DNA of 64,000 nt from JAXLRU01 sp046330935 (lineage in GTDB: Bacteria > Actinomycetota > Actinomycetes > Actinomycetales > Kineosporiaceae): positions 1,159,388-1,223,387 of the forward strand of contig JAXLRU010000002.1 in the NCBI GenBank assembly GCA_046330935.1, written 5' to 3'. Position numbers and translations under genes: made by a program. The notes under the pieces were generated by a model. The model was not told where the DNA came from and ran no database searches. It saw only the letters and a program-made list of their open reading frames with translations. Numbering within the stretch: the stretch's first letter is position 1; every line of letters starts with the position of its first letter. Positions 50,518-59,279 of this stretch are shown here, piece by piece.

Positions 50518-51201
50518 ATGACCAGGTCCGTTCCCGGCGCCCCGCGCGCCCTCGCCGCCCCCCGCCCGTCCCGCCGGGCGATGACCCGCGCGGCCGCCGT
50601 GCTCGCCGTCGCCTCCGCCGCCTGGCTCGTGCAGGTGGCGCCCCACGCCGACGCCGCACCCAAGCGCTGCGGAGGCAAGAAGGTCACGAAGACCGTCACC
50701 GCCCGCTCGCCTCGGGTCGTCAAGGGCACCTCGAAGGCCGACGTCGTGCTCGTCACCGGCGGCTCGCACAAGCTGCTCCTCGGCGCGGGCGACGACCGCG
50801 TCTGCGGCGGCCCGGGCGTCGACGTCGTGTTCGGCGGGGCGGGCGACGACGTGCTGATCGGCAATGGCGGCGACGACCAGCTCTACGGCGAGACCGGCGA
50901 CGACGACCTGCTGGGCGGGGCCGGCGACGACCGCCTCGACGGCGGCACCGGTTCCGACGACCTCGACGGGCAGGACGGCGACGACGACTGCCGCGGCGGG
51001 GACGGCGACGACCGGCTGCGCGGCGGGCGCGGGCACGACCGGCACGACGGCGGGCGCGGGCGTGACGACGTCTACCGCGGCGCCGACGACGACGAGACCG
51101 CCGACGCCGCCGACCTGCGCCACGACAGCGGCGAGGACGGTCCCCGGCGCTCCGGGCGCGGCTCGGACTCCGGCGACCGCTCGCACGAGGACGAGCACTG
51201 A
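50518..51201 (+). CDS. Secreted RTX-type calcium-binding repeat protein
   Basis: 227 residues, ATG 50518 five bases after GAGGAG. Signal peptide region RAAAVLAVASAAWLVQVAPHADAA. The mature N-terminus CGGKKVTKTVT leads into about a dozen GGxGxDxxx nonapeptides (GAGDDRVCGGPGVDVVFGGAGDDVLIGNGGDDQLYG...), roughly residues 84-190. They form a Ca2+-dependent beta-roll. The C-terminus is an Asp/Arg/Ser-rich disordered tail. No enzymatic domain. The upstream c-di-GMP riboswitch makes a role in surface attachment or matrix likely. It ends near a hairpin at 51231-51260. Confidence 0.9.
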   Translation: MTRSVPGAPRALAAPRPSRRAMTRAAAVLAVASAAWLVQVAPHADAAPKRCGGKKVTKTVTARSPRVVKGTSKADVVLVTGGSHKLLLGAGDDRVCGGPGVDVVFGGAGDDVLIGNGGDDQLYGETGDDDLLGGAGDDRLDGGTGSDDLDGQDGDDDCRGGDGDDRLRGGRGHDRHDGGRGRDDVYRGADDDETADAADLRHDSGEDGPRRSGRGSDSGDRSHEDEH

Positions 51202-51230
51202 CGTCTGCTACGCGAAGATCTTCGGTGGTG

Positions 51231-51260
51231 GGGGCCGGGCGGCGGCGATCGTCCGGCCCC
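51231..51260 (+). terminator. Terminator candidate after the RTX gene
   Basis: GGGGCCGGGC and GTCCGGCCCC, ten-base arms with one mismatch and a 10-base loop, 30 bases after the stop. Confidence 0.5.
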
Positions 51261-51350
51261 GGGCCGCGAGCGCCGCAGAAAAACCGGTGGTGAAGTGTCG
51301 GTGGCGGGGGCCAGGCTGGGAGCCCGCCCACCACCACCGAGGGGTCAGCC

Positions 51351-54300
51351 ATGCTCCTGCTGCGCGACCTGTGGACCACGTCCGCGCGTCGTACGGGGCT
51401 GGTCGCCGTCCTGATCCTGGTCGGCGCTGTCACCGGGGCCGTGGCCGCCGCCGTGTCGGGGCAGGTGCTGGTGCACCGCTCCGCGGCGGTGTTCGCCGTC
51501 CTCGCGGCCTGCCTCGTCGCGGCCGTCGCCGCCGACCTCGTGGTGGGCCTGCTGATGGCGGCGCTGACCGCCGAGTGGTCGGCCGACGTCCGCCGCCGGC
51601 TGTGCCGGGTCGCCCTGGGCCAGGACCTCCCGACGCTGGAGACGACCCCCGTCGGCGAACTGCTCGACCGCATCGACGGCGACGTCTACGAGGTCGGCTC
51701 GCAGCTGCGCGGCCCGGGCGTGCGGATCGTCCAGATGCTCGCGACGGGCCTGGCCTCCGTCGTCACCGCCCTCGTGGTGTGGTGGCCCGCCGGGCTGATG
51801 CTCGCCGTCCTCACCGTGGTGATCGTCGTCGTCCTGCGCCGGCCGGTGCAGCGCATCGCGCCCGCCCGGATCGCCGAGGAGGAGGCGTGGTCCGACCTCG
51901 CCGCCGTGATGGAGGAGTCGGTCCACGGGCAGGACGACGTCCGCACCAGCCTCGGCCGCCCCTACGTGCTGCGGCTGTACGCCCAGCGCGCCGCCGAGGT
52001 GCTGCGCCGCGGCCGGATCGTGTGGCGGCGCTCGGCGCAGGTGTCGGTCGCGGCCGCCGCGGCCACGCGGCTGGGCATCGCGCTCGTCGTCGGGGGTGGG
52101 GCCTGGGCCCTGGTCGCCGGCCACGTCGACGGTGCCCGGCTGACCGCGGTGTGGCTGCTGGCCCTGGCCTACGGCGGCACCGTCGAGCACACCAGCCGCA
52201 TGATCTCCGAGCTGCAGAACGCGCTGGGTGCGTGGAGCAGGGTGACCCTGCTGATGGCCTCGCCGCAGGAGCCGCGCGGCGGGGCCGACCCGCTCGACGC
52301 CGACCTGCACGTGCGCGACCTCACCTTCACCTACCCCGCCAGCCAGGAGCGCCGTCCCGTCCTGCGGGGGGTGAGCCTGTCGTTCGTCCGCGGGCGCAGC
52401 TACGCCGTGGTGGGGCGCACCGGTTCGGGCAAGTCGACGCTGGCCAAGGTGCTGACCCGCGCGGTCGACGTCCCCGCCGGCGCCGTGTTCCTCGGCGGGC
52501 GCGACGTCACCGACCTCGACCTCACCGCCCTGCGCCGGTGGATCGCCGTCGTCCCGCAGCGCACCGAGATCCTCGCGGGCACCCTCGCCGAGAACGTCGC
52601 GCTGTTCGACGCCGCGCTGCTGCCCGCCGCCGAGCGGGCGCTGGGCGAGCTGGGGCTCGCCGACTGGGTGGCCGACCTGCCCGAGGGCGCGCAGACCCGG
52701 CTGGGTGACGGCAGGTACGTGCTGTCCGCGGGCCAGGAGCAGCTCGTCGCGTTCGCGCGGATCCTCGTCCGCGACCCCCACGTGGTGATCCTCGACGAGG
52801 CCACCGCGCGGATGGACCCCGTCACCGAGGCGCGCGTGCAGGCGGCCACCGAGCGGTTGCTCGAGGGCAGGATCGGCATCGTCATCGCCCACCGGCTGTC
52901 GTCGGTGCGCCGCTGCGACGAGGTCGTGGTGCTCGAGGACGGCCAGGTCGTCGAGGCCGGGCCGCTGGCGTCCTCCGCCCGGTTCGCGGCGCTGCTGGCG
53001 GCGGGCGGGCTGGTGGCCGACGCCGCCGACGCCGCCGACGCTGCCGACGCCGCCGCTGACGGGGGGCAGTCCGGCGCCGACCCTGCGCTGCCGGGCGCCG
53101 CCGGTGCGTCCTCGGCGCTCAGCCCGGCCGAGGCCGCCGCGCTGTCGGCGCCCGACCGCACCGAACCGCCCGAGCTGCCCGAGCCCCCACCCGCCCGCAC
53201 CCTCCGCGAGATCGTGCGGCTCACCTTCAACGACCCCCGGTTCGGCCTCACCGCGCTCGGCATGTTCTTCCTGATGATCGTTTTCGGCCTCGACGGGTCC
53301 GTCCTGCCGTGGCTGTGGGCCGACATCGTCGACGGTCAGGGCTCACCGGCGGGCGCGGCGGTCGGCATCGTCCTCGCGCTCGCGCTCACGCTGCCGTTCC
53401 CGTACTGGACGACGCGCCTGTTCCCCGAGTGGTGGGTGCGCCAGATGCTGCGGATCAGCCTGCGGCTGGTGCACGGCCAGACGGGGCCGAAGCGGGTCAG
53501 CGCCCACACCCCCGCCGAGGTGGTGGCCCAGGGCGGCGACACCGAACGCGTGGTGATCATGGCCGACAACCTCGTGGACCAGGCGAGCTGCCTGATCATC
53601 CTGGTGACGTCGACGCTGGTGACCGGCTCGTTCGTCCCCGCCGCCTTCTTCCTCGGCGCGATGGTGACCTCCGCCGCGGCGGCCGCCCTGTTCGGCCCGC
53701 ACCTGCACCGGCGCGCGCAGGCGACCGTCGCCGCGCGGGCGGCGTTCGCGACGTCCCTGGTCTCCTCGCTGTCCGCCGCCCGCACCGTGAAGCTCGCAGG
53801 CGCCGAGGGGCCGGTCCTGGCCCACCTGGCCAGGCTCGATCGCGACCGCAGCCGCCGCCAGGCCCGCGAGATCCAGGTGCAGGTCTGGGCGCGCTCCACG
53901 CCGTCGGTCACCGCGGGTCTGCTCCCCGTAGCCGTGTGGGGCATGTTCGTCACGGGCCGGCTGTCGGCGGGGGCGACGCTCGTCGCCGTCTCCACGCTCG
54001 GCTCGGCGCGCTGGTTCGCGTGGACGACGGCGTCGCTGGTGTCGTCGTTGCCCTCCGCCCGCGTGTGGACGAAGCGGACGGTCGCCATGACCGGGGCCTC
54101 CGCGTACTCCGCCGCCGTGCCCGGCGTCGACCTCTCCGCCGGCACCGCCCCGGCCCCCCAGCCGGCGCCCCGGACCCCGCTGCGCCGGCTCGACCTGCAC
54201 GCCTTCACCGCCGTGCACGACGACGGCACCGTGGGCGTGACGGGTGTCGACCTGCAGGTCGGCGCGGGTGAGCTCGTGCTCGTGGTCGGGCCCGTCGGCT

Positions 54301-55013
54301 CGGGTAAGTCCTCCCTGCTGCGCGCGCTCGCAGGCATCGTCCACCACCGCGGCGAGCTGCGCTGGAACGGCGAGCCCGTCGAGGAGCCGTCGTTGTTCCT
54401 GCGCCCCAACCAGGTCGGCTACGTCGGGCAGATCCCGCGGGTCCTGTCCGGCACCGTCGCCGAGAACATCCGGCTCGGGCACGACCACGACGCCGCGGCC
54501 GCCGTGGCCGTCGCCCAGCTCGAACGAGACCTGCAGCGGGCCGGTGAGGAGCGCGATCTCGTGGGGGCGGGGATCGCGGCGGGCTCGGGCGCCAGATCCA
54601 CCGCTCACGAGGCGGGCGCGGGCGCGGACCGTGGGGCGGTGCCGGGGCGCGGCCCGGCGCCTGCGCCGGCCGGTTCCGGTCGGGCCGCCCCGCCCGCCGG
54701 GCTGGACCTGCTGATCGGGCACAAGGGCACCCGCCTGTCGGGCGGCCAGCTGCAGCGCCTCGCGCTGGCCCGCGCGCTGGCCCCCCACACCGAGCTGCTG
54801 CTCGCCGACGACGTCTCCTCTGCGCTGGACGTCACCACCGAGCTCGACCTGTGGCGGGCCCTGCGCGAGCACGGCGTCACGGTCGTCGGGTCGACCTCCA
54901 AGCGCGCCGCGCTCGCCCGGGCCGACCGCGTCGTCGTCCTCGTCGCAGGGCGGGTCGCCGCCCAGGGATCGTGGGCGCAGCTCGAGGGTGACTGGGGTCA
55001 CCTGGCCGGCTGA
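51351..55013 (+). CDS. Fused double ABC exporter (TMD-NBD-TMD-NBD) with one degenerate ATP site
   Basis: 1,220 residues, ATG 51351. Two exporter halves are fused through an Ala/Asp-rich linker (about 560-620). NBD1: Walker A GRTGSGKST near 356, signature LSAGQEQ near 459, ILDEAT near 482, switch IAHRLS near 513. NBD2: GPVGSGKSS near 981, LSGGQ near 1130, then LLADDVSS (Asp in place of the catalytic Glu) and STSKRAA in place of the switch His. One site is thus canonical (NBD1 core with LSGGQ) and one degenerate (NBD2 core with LSAGQ), as in heterodimeric exporters. A low-complexity insert of about 45 residues lies in NBD2 before LSGGQ. Substrate unknown; lipid, peptide or drug export are options. 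Confidence 0.9.
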   Translation: MLLLRDLWTTSARRTGLVAVLILVGAVTGAVAAAVSGQVLVHRSAAVFAVLAACLVAAVAADLVVGLLMAALTAEWSADVRRRLCRVALGQDLPTLETTPVGELLDRIDGDVYEVGSQLRGPGVRIVQMLATGLASVVTALVVWWPAGLMLAVLTVVIVVVLRRPVQRIAPARIAEEEAWSDLAAVMEESVHGQDDVRTSLGRPYVLRLYAQRAAEVLRRGRIVWRRSAQVSVAAAAATRLGIALVVGGGAWALVAGHVDGARLTAVWLLALAYGGTVEHTSRMISELQNALGAWSRVTLLMASPQEPRGGADPLDADLHVRDLTFTYPASQERRPVLRGVSLSFVRGRSYAVVGRTGSGKSTLAKVLTRAVDVPAGAVFLGGRDVTDLDLTALRRWIAVVPQRTEILAGTLAENVALFDAALLPAAERALGELGLADWVADLPEGAQTRLGDGRYVLSAGQEQLVAFARILVRDPHVVILDEATARMDPVTEARVQAATERLLEGRIGIVIAHRLSSVRRCDEVVVLEDGQVVEAGPLASSARFAALLAAGGLVADAADAADAADAAADGGQSGADPALPGAAGASSALSPAEAAALSAPDRTEPPELPEPPPARTLREIVRLTFNDPRFGLTALGMFFLMIVFGLDGSVLPWLWADIVDGQGSPAGAAVGIVLALALTLPFPYWTTRLFPEWWVRQMLRISLRLVHGQTGPKRVSAHTPAEVVAQGGDTERVVIMADNLVDQASCLIILVTSTLVTGSFVPAAFFLGAMVTSAAAAALFGPHLHRRAQATVAARAAFATSLVSSLSAARTVKLAGAEGPVLAHLARLDRDRSRRQAREIQVQVWARSTPSVTAGLLPVAVWGMFVTGRLSAGATLVAVSTLGSARWFAWTTASLVSSLPSARVWTKRTVAMTGASAYSAAVPGVDLSAGTAPAPQPAPRTPLRRLDLHAFTAVHDDGTVGVTGVDLQVGAGELVLVVGPVGSGKSSLLRALAGIVHHRGELRWNGEPVEEPSLFLRPNQVGYVGQIPRVLSGTVAENIRLGHDHDAAAAVAVAQLERDLQRAGEERDLVGAGIAAGSGARSTAHEAGAGADRGAVPGRGPAPAPAGSGRAAPPAGLDLLIGHKGTRLSGGQLQRLALARALAPHTELLLADDVSSALDVTTELDLWRALREHGVTVVGSTSKRAALARADRVVVLVAGRVAAQGSWAQLEGDWGHLAG

Positions 55014-55127
55014 GGCCGAGTTCCTCCTTCGAGTGAATCAGCCCTAGAGTCCTCCGTAGTTGCCGGCAAATCCGGGCAAGGCCTCGGCTGCGAGGGGCCT
55101 ACGGGGAGCAGTTCGAGGGGATCATCT

Positions 55128-57005
55128 TTGCGATTGCGCCGTTTCATCCAGCTCCTGGCGGTCCTGTCCGTTGCCTCCAGTGCAACGCTCCCACGCGCAG
55201 GGGGAGCTGAGGCCGGTGCCTCCGCGCTGATTCAAGGCGCTCCATTGCCGGCGACGGATCAGCCGCAGGTTTGGGCACAGGTGCTCTTCGGTCAGAAGGA
55301 CCTGTACGTGATGGGCGTCGAGGACCCCCCGACCTCCTTGGGCAGGGTGGCCATCGTCGTCCGTCGCCTGTCCGACGGGGCGGTGGTTCGCGCCATCGAC
55401 TCCTGGAAGGACGATGTCGATCTGACGTATCACTCGCGCGACGGCGAGCTCTTCACGGAAGAATCGTCCGCGGAGCGCGTGGTCCGCACCTTCCTCGATC
55501 CCCTCACGGGAAAGGTCCTCGGGCGGCAGGTCTTCAGCCCTTCCGCGCAGCCACCACTGATGGGGGACACGTGGCGTCTCACGTCCACCCGCACTCCCGA
55601 AGGTGAATCATTCAAGTTGAGTCGGGCGGGCAAGCCCGACGTCGACGTCTGGTCGGCAGACCTCGGCGGGGTGCGCGTCCAGCGCGTCGACAGGCGACGG
55701 CTGGCGCTCTCGAGCCCGCAGGAGGTGCGCATCGTCGACGTCCTGGACGGGAGCGTGCGCCGCCTGCCGTTCGGCGACGGGATCGATCTTGTCGTCGGCC
55801 CCTCCGCCGTCTTCTCGATCTCCCCGCAGTCCGACAAGCGAGTGTTGATCACCTGGGTGAGCGACGACAGCGAGGCGGTACACAGGGTCTCATCGCCGCG
55901 GGTCCCCGGAGGGTGGGTGTCGTTGGGGTCTGGGATCGCTGGTTTGACGAAGTCCTCGGTCGAACGGGCAGAGCCGCAGGACGTCCAGCCGATCTCGCTG
56001 TCGGACGGCCGGTTGTTGCCCGCGAGAGCAACCCTTACCGGAGTGACGGAGACCGGTGATGGTCGCCTGATCGGGCGCACGCCCGCGAATGACGCCACCC
56101 TGCTCGTGACGGAGTCCCGCTCGTCCGTGCTCATCCGCTCCGCGCTCACGGGTCCGTCCGGCCTGGTCACGGTGACCCGAGGCCACGTGCTCGTCAGCAA
56201 CTCACCGAACACCGCGATGAAGGTTCTCGACCTCAGTGGTGACCGTGTCTGGCGAACGTCGTGGGCACCTGGTGGTCCGCAGCTGAACGGCCTCGTCCTG
56301 CAGGCGTCCGGCGACGTCATCCTCTCTACGACCGGCGGGCCCCGGAATCCTCGAATCCGGGCCAGCTGGACGGGCGGCAGTCGCCTACTGCCGAAGGGCG
56401 CAGCTCCATACCTGTGGCGAGGCGGACAGGTCATGTCGCGCCCTTCGTCGTCGGGTGTCCTGCTGCAGGACCCGAGGACTGGAGCCCTGCTCGGCACCAC
56501 CCGCGGCTACTACGCGGTCGACGGAACCACGGTGTGGGTCGCGGGTGACGCGGAGTTGGGAGTCGTTACGGTGAAGGGCACCCCGCTCGGGGCATCCCAG
56601 CCCCGCTACACGGTGACAGTGCCCGCCCCGTGCGAGCTGCCTGCTCTGGAAGCTGCTGGGCGGTGGCTTCAAGTGTTCTGCTCGGTCGGTCCCTATCCGA
56701 GTGAGCACCGCTTGTGGGTGCTCGATGTGACCGGTGCGCTCCCACCCTGGTCAGCTCCCGTGCCTGACGACGCATGGCGTTGGCGGACGCTCTCCGTCGT
56801 CACCGGGAACACTCTTGTGACGACGATGCCCCTGACCTGGACAGAGGAGCGCGATGACCCTGCCAGTCACCACATGCTCCTGACAGATCTCCTGACGCAT
56901 CAGCAGCGCCGAGTCGGCCCGGGTGTCGGCGTGGTGGACTCGGTGAGGGGCGATCTCGTCTACCGAGACCTATCGGGCAGACTCTTCAGCTACCACATCG
57001 AATGA
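55128..57005 (+). CDS. Secreted beta-propeller-like protein of unknown function, lower GC
   Basis: 625 residues from TTG 55128, seven bases after GAGGGG. Signal peptide RFIQLLAVLSVASSATLPRAGGAEA. The mature protein is all-beta with repeating blades (VRRLSDGAVVRAIDSW, FLDPLTGKVLGRQV, VRIVDVLDGSVRRL, MKVLDLSGDRVWRTSW, LLQDPRTGALLGTTRGYYAVDG), like quinoprotein or WD-type propellers, but I recognise no named family. Two Cys (CELP, FCSV) may bridge. Codon third positions and the upstream DNA (55014-55127) are visibly less GC-rich than in the neighbours, suggesting acquisition by transfer. It follows the ABC exporter by 114 bases and may be unrelated to it. Confidence 0.65.
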   Translation: MRLRRFIQLLAVLSVASSATLPRAGGAEAGASALIQGAPLPATDQPQVWAQVLFGQKDLYVMGVEDPPTSLGRVAIVVRRLSDGAVVRAIDSWKDDVDLTYHSRDGELFTEESSAERVVRTFLDPLTGKVLGRQVFSPSAQPPLMGDTWRLTSTRTPEGESFKLSRAGKPDVDVWSADLGGVRVQRVDRRRLALSSPQEVRIVDVLDGSVRRLPFGDGIDLVVGPSAVFSISPQSDKRVLITWVSDDSEAVHRVSSPRVPGGWVSLGSGIAGLTKSSVERAEPQDVQPISLSDGRLLPARATLTGVTETGDGRLIGRTPANDATLLVTESRSSVLIRSALTGPSGLVTVTRGHVLVSNSPNTAMKVLDLSGDRVWRTSWAPGGPQLNGLVLQASGDVILSTTGGPRNPRIRASWTGGSRLLPKGAAPYLWRGGQVMSRPSSSGVLLQDPRTGALLGTTRGYYAVDGTTVWVAGDAELGVVTVKGTPLGASQPRYTVTVPAPCELPALEAAGRWLQVFCSVGPYPSEHRLWVLDVTGALPPWSAPVPDDAWRWRTLSVVTGNTLVTTMPLTWTEERDDPASHHMLLTDLLTHQQRRVGPGVGVVDSVRGDLVYRDLSGRLFSYHIE

Positions 57006-57049
57006 CGTGAATCTCTACCGCCGAGGGGGCGGCGTTGTCGACCTCGAGC

Positions 57050-57280
57050 ATGTCCAGCGGCCGCGCCATCGGCCTCGTGGTCCTGCGTGGCCCGGGTCAG
57101 GGCGCGGTCGACGTCTATGCGGGCTCGACGAAGCTGGGCCGGGTCTCGTTGGCTGCCTCCCGTTGGAGCCGCGACACCGTCATCGTCACCGGTCGCGCGT
57201 TCACGAACCAGTTCATCGAGGTCAAGCTCGTCACCGACGCGCCGGCGCGGATCGACGCGCTCGCCGTCCTGCACGTCTGA
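57050..57280 (+). pseudogene. Orphan C-terminal domain fragment of a secreted protein
   Basis: From ATG 57050 (or TTG 57035): MSSGRAIGLVVLRGPGQGAVDVYAGSTKLGRVSLAASRWSRDTVIVTGRAFTNQFIEVKLVTDAPARIDALAVLHV. The text is beta-rich and ends like the closing domain of large actinobacterial surface proteins (GRxxGLVxxxGPGxGxxxVYVDGxxxxxV, RIDALxVL). It has no signal peptide and no clear ribosome site. It is best read as the surviving 3' end of a deleted gene. Confidence 0.45.
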
Positions 57281-57287
57281 TCGCGAT

Positions 57288-57680
57288 TCACCTCGCGGCC
57301 GCCGTCGCCAGCCCCCGCGCCGCGGCCGCCACGCTGAGGACGGCGGTGCCTGCGGCGTTGGCGGCGGCGGCGCGCCACCGACGCTCCTGCAGCAGGCGCA
57401 GGGTCTCGACGCTGGCGGTGCTGAACGTCGTGTAGCCGCCGCAGAAGCCGCTGCCCACGACCTTCGCCCAGGTCGGCGTGGCGCCGCCGAACAGCACGAA
57501 CCCCGTGACCAGCCCCAGCAGGAACGAGCCGGTCACGTTGATCACGACGGTGCCCGCGGGAAGGCGGGTCCACCGTGATGCTGGGTGACGCCGCGCGAGC
57601 CACGCCCGCACCTCGGCGTCCACGACGAAGCGGGCCACGGCGCCCGCGCTGCCCGCGAGCGCGACGGCGAGCGCGATCAC
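57288..57680 (-). CDS. crcB: Fluoride ion channel CrcB/Fluc, copy 2
   Basis: 130 residues, four TM segments. Family motifs: GAVARFVVDAEV, GTVVINVTGSFLLGLVTG (the conserved Asn of the channel), GSGFCGGYTTFSTASVETLRLL. Exports fluoride as a dual-topology dimer; a pair of adjacent genes often makes a heterodimer of fixed topology. GTG 57680 overlaps the first copy by four bases. No fluoride riboswitch was found upstream of the operon. Confidence 0.93.
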   Translation of the reverse strand: MIALAVALAGSAGAVARFVVDAEVRAWLARRHPASRWTRLPAGTVVINVTGSFLLGLVTGFVLFGGATPTWAKVVGSGFCGGYTTFSTASVETLRLLQERRWRAAAANAAGTAVLSVAAAARGLATAAAR

Positions 57681-58156
57681 CTCGTCGCTCCGGTGTCGAC
57701 GGCGTCGGGGGCGTCCGGGTCGTCGGGGAGGGCCGCGGCGCGGTGACCCCACGCAGCCAGTGCGACGCCGCCCGTGGTGCACGCGAGGCCGGCGACGACC
57801 GTGGTCGCGAGGTAGGCGGCGGCGAGTCCGAGCGCGCCGTCGCGGACGAGTAGGTCGGTCTCGACGGCGAGCGCACTGTAGGTGGTGAGCGAGCCGCAGA
57901 ACCCGGTGCCGCCGAGCAGCCGGAGGGTGCGCCGGCGCCCGGCGTCGGGGCCGGAGCGGGCGAGTGCCTCCAGCAGCACGCCCAGCACGAACGCCCCCGC
58001 GAGGTTGACCGCGAAGGTGGCCCGGGGCCAGGTGCCGTGCGGGGTCGGGTACCACTGGCCCGCCTGCCAGCGGCTCGCGGTGCCGACGATCCCGCCGAGC
58101 GCCACCGCGGCCAGGGCGGACGGGGTGCGGTGCAGCGGTCGGGCGTCCCGGGTCAC
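57677..58156 (-). CDS. crcB: Fluoride ion channel CrcB/Fluc, copy 1
   Basis: 159 residues. Motifs: GGIVGTASRWQAGQ, FAVNLAGAFVLGVLLEALA, GGTGFCGSLTTYSALAVETDLLV, four TM segments. It has a longer charged C-terminus (LPDDPDAPDAVDTGATR) than copy 2. Start GTG 58156 overlaps the cyclase stop by four bases. The two copies together probably form a heterodimeric fluoride channel in the cell membrane. Confidence 0.93.
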   Translation of the reverse strand: MTRDARPLHRTPSALAAVALGGIVGTASRWQAGQWYPTPHGTWPRATFAVNLAGAFVLGVLLEALARSGPDAGRRRTLRLLGGTGFCGSLTTYSALAVETDLLVRDGALGLAAAYLATTVVAGLACTTGGVALAAWGHRAAALPDDPDAPDAVDTGATR

Positions 58157-58851
58157 GGCGACGGCTCCGGCGCGAGCTCCATGGCGACCGCCCGCACGGG
58201 CGCGCCGTCGCCGTCGCGCAGCCGCAACGGGAACGCGGTGACGAACGGCTCGGGCCAGGTGACGGCGTCGAGCCCCCGCAGGTTCTCGCCGATCACGCCA
58301 CCCACCTCGGCGATCATCCGGTGCACCGGGAACTCGGCGGGCGGGTCCCCGGGCCCGGGCGTCGGGTCGGGGTTGAGCCCGTCGAGCAGGAGCGTGCGGA
58401 CGCCGGTCGCCAGCAGCCGCTCGCACGCGGCAGGGTCCAGGTGTGGGTGCGTGTAGTAGGCGGGGGTGCCCCAGTGGGCGTCCCAGCCGGTGCGCAGCAG
58501 GACGATCGTGCCCGGACGCAGGCGGTCGCGGACGGCGTCGAAGGCGTCCCAGCCGATCGCCTGTCCTGCGGCCAGCCCGCCCGGGCCGGCCGCCCCCGCG
58601 GCATCGACCACGACAGCAGGCCCCGCGAACAGGCGGAGGTCCATCGCGTCGATGCGCGACCCGGCGTCGTCGACGTGGAACGGGGCGTCGACGTGGGTGC
58701 CCGTCTGCGAGCCGAGCCTCAGCGCGAGCAGGTTGTACCCGTCGCGCGCGAGGGTGGCGTGGACGGCGACGTGTGGTGCGGGGTCGCCCGGGTACACGGG
58801 GGTGTCGCCGTCGAGGGTCACCGAGAGGTCGGCGATCCGGCGTACCTGCAT
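58153..58851 (-). CDS. Cyclase family protein (kynurenine formamidase-like)
   Basis: 232 residues, ATG 58851. The metal motif HVDAPFH is in GSQTGTHVDAPFHVDDAG, and LSVTLDGDTPVYPGDPAPHV opens the protein as in the cyclase/KynB superfamily. VLLRTGWDAHWGT and LLLDGLNPDPT are also typical. Zinc- or manganese-dependent amidohydrolase; substrate unknown. It heads a three-gene unit with two CrcB genes joined by GTGA overlaps, an unusual partner for fluoride channels. A strong 22-base palindrome lies about 140 bases upstream. Confidence 0.85.
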   Translation of the reverse strand: MQVRRIADLSVTLDGDTPVYPGDPAPHVAVHATLARDGYNLLALRLGSQTGTHVDAPFHVDDAGSRIDAMDLRLFAGPAVVVDAAGAAGPGGLAAGQAIGWDAFDAVRDRLRPGTIVLLRTGWDAHWGTPAYYTHPHLDPAACERLLATGVRTLLLDGLNPDPTPGPGDPPAEFPVHRMIAEVGGVIGENLRGLDAVTWPEPFVTAFPLRLRDGDGAPVRAVAMELAPEPSP

Positions 58852-59279
58852 GGTTCGAGCCTAGGCCGGGTTCGCGGTCCGGCTGTCACCGACCTGTGGA
58901 TCGGCTGGGGGAGGACGTGTCTCGTGAGCGTGGCAAGAGCGTGGTCCCCGTGTCCGTCCCTCTTGCTTCGCGCCGCTCCGGGTGAGAGGGCTTTCTCTTT
59001 CTGAGTTTTGTCACACCAGCGTGACAAAACTCAGAAAGAGAAGGCCTGTTCGCCAGGCTCGCAGGCGGCGATCGCGACGTGCTCGACGCCAGGGCATCGA
59101 CGCGCCGTGGGCGGCGAGGCGTGGGGCGTGAGCGCGCGGATCCCGATGCGCGAGCAGGACGCTCCACCAGGGCTGTGGACGGTGACGGCGAGTGACCCGC
59201 CTGGGGATGGGCGCCTCGGTGGCGCGGCGTGGGCGGGCACCGTCGACGCCGATGCCCGCCCGCCGCTGAGGAGTGTTCC
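58852..59279. other. Intergenic region between divergent genes
   Basis: About 430 bases between the cyclase start and the HTH gene start. Apart from the palindrome at 58993-59042 it shows only GC-rich DNA without a supported gene; frames running through the palindrome are symmetrical artefacts. Confidence 0.5.
58993..59042. repeat. AT-rich perfect palindrome, 22-base arms
   Basis: Arms 58993-59014 and 59021-59042 are exact reverse complements (ending TTTTGTCAC, beginning GTGACAAAA) around ACCAGC, and pairing continues for a few bases beyond a mismatch. It is far more AT-rich than its surroundings and lies between divergent genes, so simple termination is an odd role. It may be a mobile hairpin, a genome-wide repeat or a terminator copied here. 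Confidence 0.8.

Noticed and set aside
50641..50730. RTX N-terminus (CGGKKVTKTVT) as a third copy of the Lys-rich CX9C module
   Set aside because: Only one Cys and no KNGKK core; it fits the usual lead-in of RTX proteins.
58852..58992. Fluoride riboswitch for the crcB operon
   Set aside because: I could not find the conserved GGNGAUGG and ACCGC...GAUGACUCCUG-like elements.
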